This document shows positions 7,181 through 16,622 of a stretch of 64,000 nt of DNA, piece by piece. Under the pieces are notes generated by a model. The model had not been told where the DNA came from and searched no databases. It worked only from the letters and a program-made list of their open reading frames with translations. The stretch comes from Bacteroidota bacterium (GTDB taxonomy: Bacteria; Bacteroidota; Bacteroidia; B-17B0; Aurantibacillaceae): assembly GCA_016708845.1 (NCBI GenBank), contig JADJFB010000002.1:186001-250000 (forward strand), written 5' to 3'. How positions within the stretch are numbered: the stretch's first letter is position 1; every line of letters begins with the position of its first letter. The position numbers and the translations under genes were made by a program.

Positions 7181-9586
7181 TTATTTCTTAAACTCTACTT
7201 TCATTTCCACACGACGGTTTTTCTGACGGCCTTCTGGTGTATTGTTATCAGCAATTGGCACTGCTTGTCCAAACCACTCAGCAATTACTTTATCAGCTTT
7301 TACGCCTTTGCTTACTAGGTATTTTTTAACTGCCTTAGCACGTTTTTCAGAAAGCATCAAGTTCTTAGTTGGGTCACCTTGGTTATCTGTATGTCCAGAT
7401 AATTTCAATGTCCAATCAGCCGCATGTTGTTTCATTAAATTTGCTAAGTCGTTTAACGAAGGTAATGATACTGGTTTGATAATATCTTTTCCAGTTGCAA
7501 ACTCTAAACTAGCAAATGCTTTCTCTAATATTTTTTGCTCTTCTACTTTTAATACTGGAGCTGGAGGACAACCTTTTAACTCCTTTAAACCTGGAGTTGT
7601 AGGGCAATCATCTTCTCTATCCACTACTCCATCTTTATCTGTATCTGGCCAAGGGCATCCTTTGTTTTCAACTGCACCAGCAACATCAGGGCAATTATCA
7701 TCTTTATCTAATACCGTATCGCCATCTTTATCTGGGCAACCTTTAAATTCTTTAGGTCCAGCAACATCAGGACAAGCATCATACTTATCTGGTGTTTTAT
7801 CACCATCTCTATCTGGGCATCCTAAAAACTCAGCTAAACCAGCATCATCCGGACACTCATCTTCTTTGTCCATAATTTTATCGCCATCTTTATCTGGGCA
7901 ACCTCTAAATTCAACTAAGCCTTTATCATCTGGGCACATATCATCTAAGTCGGTAATGCCATCTAAATCTTTATCAGGGCAACCTTGCATCTCTTTAGAT
8001 CCCGCAACATCAGGACATTTATCATCTTTATCTTGAATATGATCACCATCTTTATCTGGGCAACCCATAAATTCCCAAACACCTGGTACATCTTTACATT
8101 GATCTTTTTTGTTTGACACACCATCCTTATCTCTATCTTTTGGCTTACCATAAGGGATTGGTAATTTCAACATCGCATAAATATCAGCTCCATAAATGGT
8201 TTTTTGACCTACTAACGGCGCTAAGTTGGATGAACCTACCACTATTGGACCTAACCTAACAGCGGCACCTGCTCTAAATCCATCTAAGAAATTATATTGA
8301 ACCGGGATAAAAATACCTGCCCACTTCCAATCATAACGTGGTGTTAAAGTAATGCTGCTAATATCATGCACTTTAGTATCGTTATTTTTAAACTGCATCG
8401 CAATAAAAGGTGTTAAGTTTATATAGAAGTCTTTCCAAACTTGATAATCAATTTGAGCACTGATAGCAGTTGGTAAATTCATTTTATAGCTTGATGCTCC
8501 ACTAGTACCGTTAAATCTTCCTTTTAACGTATCATCAAACTCACCAACCGATTCTGGATCTATTGGTTTTAAATTCCATAAAGATACATCAGCTGTAAAA
8601 TCTCCGCTAGTGCTTCCTTTTTTAAACTTAATGGAGCCTAAATCAGTCACTGATAATCCAACTTTTAATTTGTATTTATTTTTATCGTTACGCCATAAAT
8701 CTTTTTCGCCATCCATGTCGTATTTAAATTTTTTATAATCAGGGCGCCATTCATAAACCACACCAAAATCAAAACCAATACCTGGGTATGATTGACTGTA
8801 ATCAAATACTTTAGTTCCAGTATTGCTCTCACCAAGTTTAATATCTTTAAAAGTTAAATTATCAGAGTGACCATATTTTACATCCGAACTGAAAATGCTT
8901 AATGTATCACTTGTGTAAACATCATATTCTAAATCTTTAATAAACATATAGGCAGATTGAATACCTTGTAATAATTTTACAGTAACTCCACCTTTAAAGT
9001 AGTGTTCGTTATCATCTTTAAACACGTGAGCATAAGTTAAACCATATTCTGCCCAAGTCATTTCTTGAATACTTAAATTTTTATTTTGAAGTCTTGTAAT
9101 CCACAAACTAGGATATTGAAATTCTGAATAAGCTAGTTTTGCTAAATCAGGTGAAATCCCATCAATGTTTACATAATTTCTTACTCCAGAAGATAGGGCT
9201 ATGGCATTTTTACGATTTAAAGGAATCATAAACGATGGTCCTGCAATTCTATTACTAAAATAGATGCTTTTATCTTTCCCGTTAATACGTTCTGTTAAAT
9301 ATTTATCAGCAAAAAACTCATCGTCAAATGCCGGCAAGGTTGTTTTACCATCTGCGTCTTTTGCTCTTTTAAAAGCGCTACGGTCAATTCCAATATAATT
9401 GTTGTAAGCAGCAACATTAATACCTACTAGGTTCATGTCAAATTTCATTCGACCATCTACGATGCTTGCAGGCTGTTGATAGATACCTGTTACACCAGCA
9501 TAATTACTTTGATTAAATCCCACAAAATCTTGAGATTGAGCAAAATAACTAAAAGATAAAGCGGCAAAAAGTAATAATTTCTTCAT
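7181..9586 (-). CDS. OmpA-family outer-membrane protein with thrombospondin type 3 repeats
   Basis: An 801-residue envelope protein with a signal peptide (residues 1-18). Residues ~20-480 are a large N-terminal barrel-like domain resembling the DUF5723 family (GFNQSNYAGVTGIYQQPASI near the start). Seven acidic TSP3 calcium-binding repeats of ~27 residues (DKDGDxxxDxxDxCPDxxGxxExxGCP) span ~490-680. The C-terminal OmpA peptidoglycan-binding domain has LSGHTDNQGD and the NRRVE signature. Such proteins link the outer membrane to peptidoglycan; the barrel's own function is not known. The frame is intact through 2.4 kb, in contrast to many neighbours. Confidence 0.93.
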   Translation of the reverse strand: MKKLLLFAALSFSYFAQSQDFVGFNQSNYAGVTGIYQQPASIVDGRMKFDMNLVGINVAAYNNYIGIDRSAFKRAKDADGKTTLPAFDDEFFADKYLTERINGKDKSIYFSNRIAGPSFMIPLNRKNAIALSSGVRNYVNIDGISPDLAKLAYSEFQYPSLWITRLQNKNLSIQEMTWAEYGLTYAHVFKDDNEHYFKGGVTVKLLQGIQSAYMFIKDLEYDVYTSDTLSIFSSDVKYGHSDNLTFKDIKLGESNTGTKVFDYSQSYPGIGFDFGVVYEWRPDYKKFKYDMDGEKDLWRNDKNKYKLKVGLSVTDLGSIKFKKGSTSGDFTADVSLWNLKPIDPESVGEFDDTLKGRFNGTSGASSYKMNLPTAISAQIDYQVWKDFYINLTPFIAMQFKNNDTKVHDISSITLTPRYDWKWAGIFIPVQYNFLDGFRAGAAVRLGPIVVGSSNLAPLVGQKTIYGADIYAMLKLPIPYGKPKDRDKDGVSNKKDQCKDVPGVWEFMGCPDKDGDHIQDKDDKCPDVAGSKEMQGCPDKDLDGITDLDDMCPDDKGLVEFRGCPDKDGDKIMDKEDECPDDAGLAEFLGCPDRDGDKTPDKYDACPDVAGPKEFKGCPDKDGDTVLDKDDNCPDVAGAVENKGCPWPDTDKDGVVDREDDCPTTPGLKELKGCPPAPVLKVEEQKILEKAFASLEFATGKDIIKPVSLPSLNDLANLMKQHAADWTLKLSGHTDNQGDPTKNLMLSEKRAKAVKKYLVSKGVKADKVIAEWFGQAVPIADNNTPEGRQKNRRVEMKVEFKK

Positions 9587-9608
9587 AGAGCGATTTTTGT
9601 TTAGACCT

Positions 9609-9616
9609 CAAAAATA
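9609..9616 (-). promoter_or_regulatory. Putative -7 element for the OmpA gene
   Basis: The minus strand reads TATTTTTG here, matching TAnnTTTG, 22 bases upstream of the OmpA-family start codon. Confidence 0.45.
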
Positions 9617-9709
9617 AGACATTCTATTTAATCTTAACCAAAATTCAAAAATATTACGGTATAATTAACAAAAGTCACGGCAAAAGCCTCTCAATACATT
9701 CCAATTTAG

Positions 9710-9717
9710 TATCTTCG
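9710..9717 (+). promoter_or_regulatory. Putative -7 element for prfA
   Basis: TATCTTCG, a common variant of the TAnnTTTG box, lies 23 bases before the prfA ATG. Confidence 0.45.
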
Positions 9718-9740
9718 CCCTTTGTTACCGAGAAAAAATT

Positions 9741-10812
9741 ATGTTAGATAAATTAGAAGAAATTAAAAGAAGGTATAACGATGTTGAAGCAAAATTAGGG
9801 GATCCTAGTGTGATTGCTGATATGCGCTTGTTTAAAAAATTGAATATTGAATATAAGGGCTTGCAGCCAGTAGTTGAAGCTTATTACAAATACAAGCAAA
9901 TTACTGATAATATTAATGGTGCCAAAGAGGTATTAGCAACTGAAAAGGATAAAGACTTTTTGGATATGGCTAAAGCTGAATTAGAAGAAAATCGCGCTGC
10001 CGAAGAAAAATTACAGGAAGAAGTTCGTGTGATGTTAATTCCTAAAGATCCTGAAGATGCAAAAAATTGCACCATGGAAATTAGAGGAGGAACGGGTGGC
10101 GATGAAGCCGCTATTTTTGCTGGTGATTTATTTGATATGTACCGTCGCTATTGCGAAATTAAAGGCTTTCAGTTAGAAGTGATTGATGAAAGCCCTGGTT
10201 CGATGGGTGGTTACAAAGAAATTGTGTTTAATGTAAAAGGCGATAACGCATTTGGAACCATGAAGTTTGAAAGTGGCGTACACCGAGTGCAACGTGTTCC
10301 AGCCACCGAAGCGGCTGGACAGAGTGCATACATCTGCCGCAACTGTAGCGGTGTTACCTGAAGCCGAAGAATGGGATATTGAAATTAAACCAGCAGATAT
10401 TGAAATGGCAACTGCTCGAAGCGGTGGAGCTGGTGGACAAAATGTAAATAAAGTAGAATCGAAAGTAATTTTAACTCACAAGCCATCAGGTATTGTTGTG
10501 ACTTGCCAAACACAACGTAACCAACTAGGTAACCGCGAAAAAGCAATGGAAATGCTACGTTCTAAATTATATGATTTAGAATATCAAAAACGACTAGCAG
10601 ATACTACTAGTCGCCGTAAAAGTATGGTAAGTACGGGAGATAGATCTGAAAAAATTAGAACATATAATTATCCACAAAACCGTATCACTGATCATCGTAT
10701 TGGTTTAACACTTTATAATTTAACCGACTTTACAAACGGTTACATACAACAAATGATTGATGCTTTACAGTTTGCGGAAAATGCAGAACGATTGAAAGAA
10801 GGAGGATTATAA
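9741..10812 (+). pseudogene. prfA: Peptide chain release factor 1, one-base frameshift
   Basis: RF1 recognises UAA and UAG at the ribosomal A site and triggers peptide release. The first frame covers the N-terminal domain and GVHRVQRVPATEAAG, containing the PAT codon-recognition tripeptide. The second frame resumes with RVHTSAATVAVLPE and carries the catalytic GGQ motif (SGGAGGQNVNK). Removing one C at about 10320 (ggacagagtg to ggaagagtg) restores a continuous 356-residue RF1, the normal length. RF1 is required in bacteria, so a consensus error is far more likely than a real mutation. pyrF follows ~80 bases downstream. Confidence 0.93.
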
Positions 10813-10894
10813 AACCGATTAAAGATAAAAGACATAAGATAAAAGATTGATAAATTTGAAAAAAGACAACTAACATTTATGATCATGAGCAGAA

Positions 10895-11695
10895 TTGATA
10901 AACGAGATTAAAACATCAAGAAAAAACTTTTTATGTGTTGGCTTAGATCCAGACGTAGATAAAATTCCTCAATTTCTATTAGAAGAGGAAGATCCTATTT
11001 TTGAATTTAATCGTCAAATTGTTGATGCCACTGCTGATTATTGTGTTGCCTTTAAACCTAATACTGCTTTTTATGAAGCTTATGGTTTAAGTGGAATGAC
11101 AAGCTTAGAAAAAACCATTAAATACATTAAGCAAGAATATCCAAACCATTTTTTAATTGCTGATGCTAAGCGTGGCGACATAGGTAATACATCAAGTATG
11201 TATGCCAAAGCATTTTTTAAACGCTTACATGCAGATGCCATTACTGTTGCTCCGTACATGGGTAGCGATTCGGTAAAACCTTTTTTACAATTTGAGGGTA
11301 AATGGGCAATTGTTTTAGGGTTAACATCAAACGAAGGCGCTAAAGATTTTCAGTTAGATGAAGGAAAAACCGAAGCCTTGTATCAACATGTATTAAGAAC
11401 ATCTAGTCAGTGGGGAACTACTGAAAATATGATGTATGTAATTGGTGCTACCAAAGCACAAATGTTTGATGATGTAAGACGTATTATACCAAATCACTTT
11501 TTATTGGTACCGGGTGTTGGTGCACAGGGCGGTAGTTTAGCCGAAGTATGTAAACATGGCTTAATTAAAAATGATATTGGTTTATTAATCAACTCATCTC
11601 GCGCTATTATTTATGCATCAAACGGAGAAGACTTTGCTTCTGCCGCTGCTAAAGAAGCAAAAAAAGTAGCCGATGAAATGAAGGCGTATTTTTAA
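10895..11695 (+). CDS. pyrF: Orotidine 5'-phosphate decarboxylase
   Basis: The last step of UMP synthesis: decarboxylates OMP to UMP. The 266-residue protein is of the longer PyrF subtype, with CVGLDPD near the N-terminus, FKPNTAFYE, the catalytic ADAKRGDIGNTS block and VPGVGAQGG phosphate-binding loop. The start given is a TTG. Two ATGs at 10879 and 10885 lie in another frame and would encode MSR before a stop, so a one-base error in the first codons is possible and the true N-terminus may be a few residues longer. pyrD of the same pathway lies at 49302. Confidence 0.93.
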   Translation: MINEIKTSRKNFLCVGLDPDVDKIPQFLLEEEDPIFEFNRQIVDATADYCVAFKPNTAFYEAYGLSGMTSLEKTIKYIKQEYPNHFLIADAKRGDIGNTSSMYAKAFFKRLHADAITVAPYMGSDSVKPFLQFEGKWAIVLGLTSNEGAKDFQLDEGKTEALYQHVLRTSSQWGTTENMMYVIGATKAQMFDDVRRIIPNHFLLVPGVGAQGGSLAEVCKHGLIKNDIGLLINSSRAIIYASNGEDFASAAAKEAKKVADEMKAYF

Positions 11696-11822
11696 TACAT
11701 TAATTTCACTTATCGGCAAAAAGCCACCACTTATTAGTTTATTGCCTCCATATACTAAGTATAATAAAACTTAAGGATTTTGTTGTGTAAGTTTACATGA
11801 TAAAACCACTAAAATTATTGTT

Positions 11823-13064
11823 ATGAAACATCACTATTATTTACTTTCTTTAATTTCATTGCTAGGATTTTCGAGTTTAAAATCTCAAACCTGTTCTAGT
11901 TCATTTATTTTTTCTAATACTGGTGTAACCAATATGGTTTGGTTTCAGGATCAATCAACAGCTCCATCTAATTGGCAGAGAGATTATACTCATTGGAATT
12001 TTAATGATGGAAGTAATATTGATATAAATAGCACAACAACTCACACTTTTCCTCAAGCACAAATTTATAATGTGGTTAAAGAAACTAAATTTTCTGAAAT
12101 TGGAAATCCTTCAAACGTTTGTGTCGCCAAAGATTCCTTATTAATAAATGCAGCCTTATCAACATCTACTAATGTATGCGTACCGGGTGTTGCTATGAAA
12201 GTAAAATGGTTAACAGGTTTAACTTATGGCGTTTCAAATTATATATATGGTTCATGTGCCTATAATTTCAGAGAAATTGTAGGAGATACTGGAACTACAA
12301 CCATCCCTGGTGGCAATATACCAATGCCAGGTATTTATACTACCCAACAATACTATTTTACATATAATGTTACGTTGCCTCAATTTAATAATACAATTAC
12401 CCACCGCATTAATTATCCAAATCCTCAAAATTTTGGTGGTGCCGAAGACTACGCTTACATTGTGCCACTAGATTTATCTCATCAAACACCAACAGATTGC
12501 CATGCCTCTTTTTTTATGACACCATCTGATGCTACATTAAATAATTGGACCATTCAAGACTTTTCATCAAGTTCCGATAGTTTATCATATTTCTGGGATT
12601 TTGGTGATGGTAACACATCTACGCTTTCAAATCCAAGCTATACTTACTCTTCGGTTGGCATGTACACCATTTGCTTAACTGTGTCAAGTGGCACCTGTTC
12701 TGATACCTATTGTGAAACAGCATTTATTGACACAACTGCTAATGGTGCAGGAATTCATTCCATCAATGTTCAAAAAATGCTTATTACTGGTATTGTTGAA
12801 AACAAAAAACAAGAAAAAGCTATTCTACTGTTTCCTAATCCTGCCCACAATAACATAGAAATTAAATATCCTTTCAAAAATGAAGAATACACTATAACTA
12901 TAAGCAATCTTTTAGGGCAGCAAGTGCTTATTCAAAACGAAAATGATATATCAAACGGTACAGTTAAATTAAATATTGAAGACTTAAATAGTGGTATATA
13001 TTTATTGCAAATAAATACAAAAAGTGGGAACACATTATCAAAAACAAAATTCATTAAAGAATAA
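11823..13064 (+). CDS. Secreted PKD-domain protein with T9SS sorting domain
   Basis: A 413-residue secreted protein. It has a signal peptide ending at about residue 21 (LKSQT), an unassigned middle part with paired Cys residues, a PKD domain at ~225-300 (YFWDFGDGNTSTLSNPSYTY and YTICLTVSSG), and a C-terminal T9SS type A domain starting LFPNPAHNN and ending TKFIKE. PKD domains mediate protein or carbohydrate contacts on the cell surface. No catalytic motif was recognised, so an adhesion or structural role is only inferred. Confidence 0.87.
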   Translation: MKHHYYLLSLISLLGFSSLKSQTCSSSFIFSNTGVTNMVWFQDQSTAPSNWQRDYTHWNFNDGSNIDINSTTTHTFPQAQIYNVVKETKFSEIGNPSNVCVAKDSLLINAALSTSTNVCVPGVAMKVKWLTGLTYGVSNYIYGSCAYNFREIVGDTGTTTIPGGNIPMPGIYTTQQYYFTYNVTLPQFNNTITHRINYPNPQNFGGAEDYAYIVPLDLSHQTPTDCHASFFMTPSDATLNNWTIQDFSSSSDSLSYFWDFGDGNTSTLSNPSYTYSSVGMYTICLTVSSGTCSDTYCETAFIDTTANGAGIHSINVQKMLITGIVENKKQEKAILLFPNPAHNNIEIKYPFKNEEYTITISNLLGQQVLIQNENDISNGTVKLNIEDLNSGIYLLQINTKSGNTLSKTKFIKE

Positions 13065-13088
13065 ACATTTAAAAACGAAATAAAAAAA

Positions 13089-13105
13089 AGTAGCTAAATG
13101 CTACT
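13089..13105. terminator. Bidirectional terminator
   Basis: A short stem agtagc / gctact with a 5-base loop, preceded by A8 and followed by T7. It separates the PKD/T9SS gene from the convergent mtgA. Confidence 0.75.
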
Positions 13106-13109
13106 TTTT

Positions 13110-13841
13110 TTATTTCTTCTTAGCAGGCTCATCATCATCTTTATACTTATCGTAATCCAACTTATTGCCCCAAAAATTCATTTGTTGTTTAATCCATGCT
13201 TTACGTTGAACAATATAACTACTAGCTGGATTTGCCTTATATCGTAAGGGATTTGGCAATATAGCTGCAATAGCCGCAGCCTCGTCTTTGCTTAATTTTT
13301 TAGCTGATTTATGAAACCAATGCTGCGATGCGGCTTCGGCACCATAAATCCCATTGCCCATTTCAATACTATTTAAATACACTTCCATAATTCGCTCTTT
13401 ACTCCAAAATACTTCAATTAATAAAGTAAACCACAACTCTAACCCTTTTCTTAAGTAACTCCTACCCTGCCATAAAAACACGTTTTTAGCAGTTTGTTGT
13501 GTAATGGTACTTCCTCCTCTTACTCGTTTTCCTTTTTCATTTTCTTTCATCGCTTTTTGTATAGCTCCCCAATCAACGCCAAAATGCTTCAAGTAATTTT
13601 GATCTTCACTACAAACTACTGCCAATTGTAATTTTGGCGAAATCTCCTCTAAAGGCACCCAATCATGTTCCATAATAACACCTTTATCATTTTTTAATTG
13701 TTCAACATCTCTAATCAACATTAAAAATGTTATGGGAACTGGAACCCATCGATAAATAACAACTGAGACAATTGATACAACGAAAAATGCAAAGCAAGTT
13801 TTCCAAAGTATAGTCCATATTTTTCCTAGTAATTTTCTCAT
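13110..13841 (-). CDS. mtgA: Monofunctional biosynthetic peptidoglycan transglycosylase
   Basis: Polymerises lipid II into glycan strands at the inner membrane. The 243-residue protein has one N-terminal membrane helix (about residues 12-33) and a GT51 domain. The motifs AVVCSEDQNYLKHFG (catalytic Glu), RGGSTITQQTAKNVF and RKGLELWFTLLIE are all present, and no transpeptidase domain follows, as expected for MtgA. The Lys/Asp-rich C-terminal tail is typical of Bacteroidota members. Confidence 0.94.
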   Translation of the reverse strand: MRKLLGKIWTILWKTCFAFFVVSIVSVVIYRWVPVPITFLMLIRDVEQLKNDKGVIMEHDWVPLEEISPKLQLAVVCSEDQNYLKHFGVDWGAIQKAMKENEKGKRVRGGSTITQQTAKNVFLWQGRSYLRKGLELWFTLLIEVFWSKERIMEVYLNSIEMGNGIYGAEAASQHWFHKSAKKLSKDEAAAIAAILPNPLRYKANPASSYIVQRKAWIKQQMNFWGNKLDYDKYKDDDEPAKKK

Positions 13842-13919
13842 AAAAGAGTAAAACTATTGTATTATTTAGCTTAAGTTTGCGCACCATAAAGATTTTAACA
13901 ACATCCAATTTTTAATAAC

Positions 13920-14368
13920 ATGACTAAAAAAACTACCTACATTATATTAGCAATCGCAATTCTTGCCATTATTGGAATGTACTTTTACAATAAATATAAT
14001 GTAGCGCCATCTATTCAAGTTGATAAACTAGAGATTTTGAATGAAGACACAACTAAATTTGAGATAAGCTCTTTAAAAGGCAAAAAGTGATTATTAGTTT
14101 TTATGCATCTTGGTGCCCTAATTGCCTTGAAGAACTTGAGATTTTGAATTCAATCAAAAATGAAAAACTAAATGACATTGAAATACTTGCTATAACAGAT
14201 GAAAGTATGGAAAAACTGACTTCTTTTAAAAATAAAAAACAATATCCTTTTACATTTTTAAAACTTAATGCTTCGTTCCCAGAAATAGGAATTGCGTCTA
14301 TTCCAACTACCTATTTACTAAATACAAAAGGCGAAATTGTTTATAACAAAGTTGGATACATCCAATGA
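13920..14368 (+). pseudogene. TlpA/ResA-like thiol-disulfide oxidoreductase, one-base frameshift
   Basis: A membrane-anchored thioredoxin-fold protein of about 149 residues. The ATG at 13920 opens an N-terminal hydrophobic anchor (ILAIAILAIIGMYF), and this frame stops with TGA at 14088. The thioredoxin part continues in the next frame with VIISFYASWCPNC (CxxC redox motif), then SIPTTYLLNTKGEIV, which contains the cis-Pro. Adding one G (aaaaagtgatt to aaaaaggtgatt) joins the halves. The likely role is reduction of disulfides outside the cytoplasmic membrane. It may also lack some C-terminal residues. Confidence 0.8.
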
Positions 14369-14476
14369 GACGATTAATCGAATTTAAATCACTTAAAAAG
14401 TTTGATGGAATAAGTTAAAAATATTGTTCGTTCACTAATAATTCAATATATTTAAAGTCTATTTTTTATAACGATT

Positions 14477-15883
14477 ATGACAAAAATTAAATTTGGTACC
14501 GACGGCTGGAGAGCCATTATAGCGCAAGAATTTACAGTTGAAAATGTAGCTCGTGTTACAGAAGCTACAGCTATTTGGTTAAAGAAAAACTTCGAAAACC
14601 CTACTGTTGTTTTGGGTCACGATTGCCGTTTTGCTGGCGAATTATTTGCACATACTGCTGCTAAAGTATTAGTATCACATAATATTAAAGTTTTTTTAGC
14701 AAAAGATTTTGTAAGCACTCCTATGATATCTTTAGGAACTGTGCGTCATAAAGCAAGTGTTGGTATTATTATTACCGCATCTCACAATCCGCCATCTTAT
14801 AATGGTTTTAAATTAAAAGGCTACTATGGCGGACCGTTAGGTCCTGAAAAAGTTCAAGAAATTGAAGATATTATTCCTGAAAAAGCGAACCAAAATTTTG
14901 AAGCTATCGATTTAAAAGCAGCAGAAGCAAAAGGCTTAGTTGAAATCACCGCATTAGAAGACATGTATGTAAAACATGTAGAAGCTAATTTTGATTTAGC
15001 TGCCATTAAAAATTCTGGACTTAAGTTTGCTTACGATAGTATGTACGGTGCAGGGCAACGCGTTATGTTCCGTTTATTTCCGGAAATTATTCATTTACAT
15101 AACGACCATAATCCTAGTTTTAAAGGACAAGCACCTGAGCCTATTCATAAAAATTTAACGGAGTTTTCAAACTTAATTAAAAACGCTGGTGATATTGATT
15201 GTGGTTTAGTTACAGATGGAGATGCTGATAGAATTGGGCTTTACGACAATAAAGGGAATTTTGTAGATTCTCATCACATCATTTTACTTTTGATTCATTA
15301 CCTTAAAAAATACAAAGGCATGGATGGTAAAGTTGCAACTGCTTTTAGTTCGACTGTTAAAATTAAAAACATGTGCGAACATTACAACTTACCATTAGAT
15401 GTGGTAAAAATTGGTTTCAAATACATTTGTAATATTATGATTACCGAAGATGTATTAGTTGGTGGTGAAGAAAGTGGAGGAATTGCTATTAAAGGACATA
15501 TTCCAGAGCGTGATGGAATTTGGATGGGCTTGGTGCTATGGGAATTTATGGCAAAAACAGGTAAGAGCCTAAACGAATTAATTGAAGAAGTTTATGCTAT
15601 TACCGGAACTTTCTCATTTGAACGTAACGACTTAACGATTACCGAAGAATTAAAAAATAAAATTATTGCAAACTGCAAAAACAATACTTATAAAGAATTT
15701 GGAAAATATAAAGTATCGCGCCTTGATGATTTAGATGGCTTTAAATTTTTCTTTGATGAAAATACTTGGACAATGATTCGTGCGTCGGGAACTGAACCTG
15801 TTTTGCGTACCTATGCTGAAGCAGCAACTAAAGAAAAAGCCTTTGATATTTTAGCAGACGTTAAAAAAGTGTTGTTAGGATAA
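14477..15883 (+). CDS. Phosphoglucomutase/phosphomannomutase family protein
   Basis: An alpha-D-phosphohexomutase of 468 residues moving phosphate between C1 and C6 of a hexose. All four signatures are present: the phosphoserine loop TASHNPPSYNG (Ser102), metal-binding DGDADR (~247), sugar-binding GGEESGG (~330) and phosphate-binding RASGTEP near the C-terminus. The sequence does not separate glucose, mannose or glucosamine specificity. It probably feeds sugar nucleotide synthesis, consistent with the polysaccharide genes at 23-30 kb. It ends at the hairpin at 15903. Confidence 0.92.
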   Translation: MTKIKFGTDGWRAIIAQEFTVENVARVTEATAIWLKKNFENPTVVLGHDCRFAGELFAHTAAKVLVSHNIKVFLAKDFVSTPMISLGTVRHKASVGIIITASHNPPSYNGFKLKGYYGGPLGPEKVQEIEDIIPEKANQNFEAIDLKAAEAKGLVEITALEDMYVKHVEANFDLAAIKNSGLKFAYDSMYGAGQRVMFRLFPEIIHLHNDHNPSFKGQAPEPIHKNLTEFSNLIKNAGDIDCGLVTDGDADRIGLYDNKGNFVDSHHIILLLIHYLKKYKGMDGKVATAFSSTVKIKNMCEHYNLPLDVVKIGFKYICNIMITEDVLVGGEESGGIAIKGHIPERDGIWMGLVLWEFMAKTGKSLNELIEEVYAITGTFSFERNDLTITEELKNKIIANCKNNTYKEFGKYKVSRLDDLDGFKFFFDENTWTMIRASGTEPVLRTYAEAATKEKAFDILADVKKVLLG

Positions 15884-15902
15884 AATTAGATTATTTATTT
15901 AA

Positions 15903-15934
15903 AGCCCATCTTTTCTCTGAATTGATGGGTTTTT
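15903..15934 (+). terminator. Terminator after the phosphohexomutase gene
   Basis: The arms cccatc and gatggg, extended by A and T flanks, enclose a 13-base loop and are followed by a T-run. This is a weaker hairpin than others in the window. Confidence 0.6.
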
Positions 15935-15938
15935 CTTT

Positions 15939-15976
15939 CCCCCTTTGAAGGGGGTGCCCGGAGGGCGGGGGATGTT
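15939..15976. repeat. C/G-rich intergenic element
   Basis: A ccccctttgaaggggg hairpin is followed by gcccggagggcggggg and gatgtt, in sharp contrast to its AT-rich surroundings. I recognise it as a dispersed intergenic word of many Bacteroidota genomes. Only this copy was seen in the window, and its function is unknown. Confidence 0.5.
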
Positions 15977-16094
15977 ATTTTCCTACTTTCATACCTGACT
16001 TTTCATACTCCAAAATCCCAAAAACAAGACTGTTAATTTAATTTAATTGTATGCTTTTAAACAAAATTTCATTAAGTTTGTAATCCTACTACAA

Positions 16095-16622
16095 ATGTCT
16101 TTAGAAACCAACATAAAAGCAGCCATCAGAGATGTTCCTGACTTTCCAAAACCAGGAATAATGTTCAAGGACATAACTCCTGTATTCGAAAATCAAGCAC
16201 TTTGTAATCAAATTGTGAATGGTTTTATTGACACTATTTCTGTTAAACCAGATGCTATTGTTGGTATTGAAAGCAGAGGTTTTTTATTTGGTATTTTGTT
16301 AGCAAACAAATTGAACATTCCGTTTGTTTTAATTAGAAAAGCAGGTAAATTGCCTTACAAAACAATTAGCTACGAATACGAATTAGAATATGGAACTGCT
16401 AAAATTGAAATGCACACAGATAGCTTAAAAAAAGGTTGGAACGTGATGATTCATGACGATTTACTAGCAACTGGAGGAACAGCTGAAGCAGCAGCGAACT
16501 TAGTTAAACAACAAGGTGCCAATGTAAGCGGCTTTACTTTCGTAGTAGGATTAGAATTTTTAAACGGAAAACAAAAATTAAATATACACTCAAACAATAT
16601 CACATGTCTAGCGCAGTATTAG
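16095..16622 (+). CDS. apt: Adenine phosphoribosyltransferase
   Basis: Purine salvage: adenine + PRPP gives AMP + PPi. The ATG at 16095 gives 175 residues, the usual family length, starting MSLETNIKAAIRDVPDFPKPG; the frame is open further upstream, but that extension is not family-like. IESRGFLFG and the PRPP-binding loop VMIHDDLLATGGTA are intact. The end of the gene overlaps the start of the acyl-CoA dehydrogenase by 19 bases, which suggests co-transcription. Confidence 0.95.
   Translation: MSLETNIKAAIRDVPDFPKPGIMFKDITPVFENQALCNQIVNGFIDTISVKPDAIVGIESRGFLFGILLANKLNIPFVLIRKAGKLPYKTISYEYELEYGTAKIEMHTDSLKKGWNVMIHDDLLATGGTAEAAANLVKQQGANVSGFTFVVGLEFLNGKQKLNIHSNNITCLAQY

Noticed and set aside
7242..8036. 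A 264-codon open frame on the plus strand
   Set aside because: It lies opposite the TSP3 repeats of the OmpA gene. The periodic acidic codons create an open antisense frame with a repetitive SGQPLNS-like product and no independent start signals.
10267..10361. Programmed frameshift in prfA
   Set aside because: No slippery heptamer, no stop at the shift point and no known precedent in RF1. A one-base insertion explains it.
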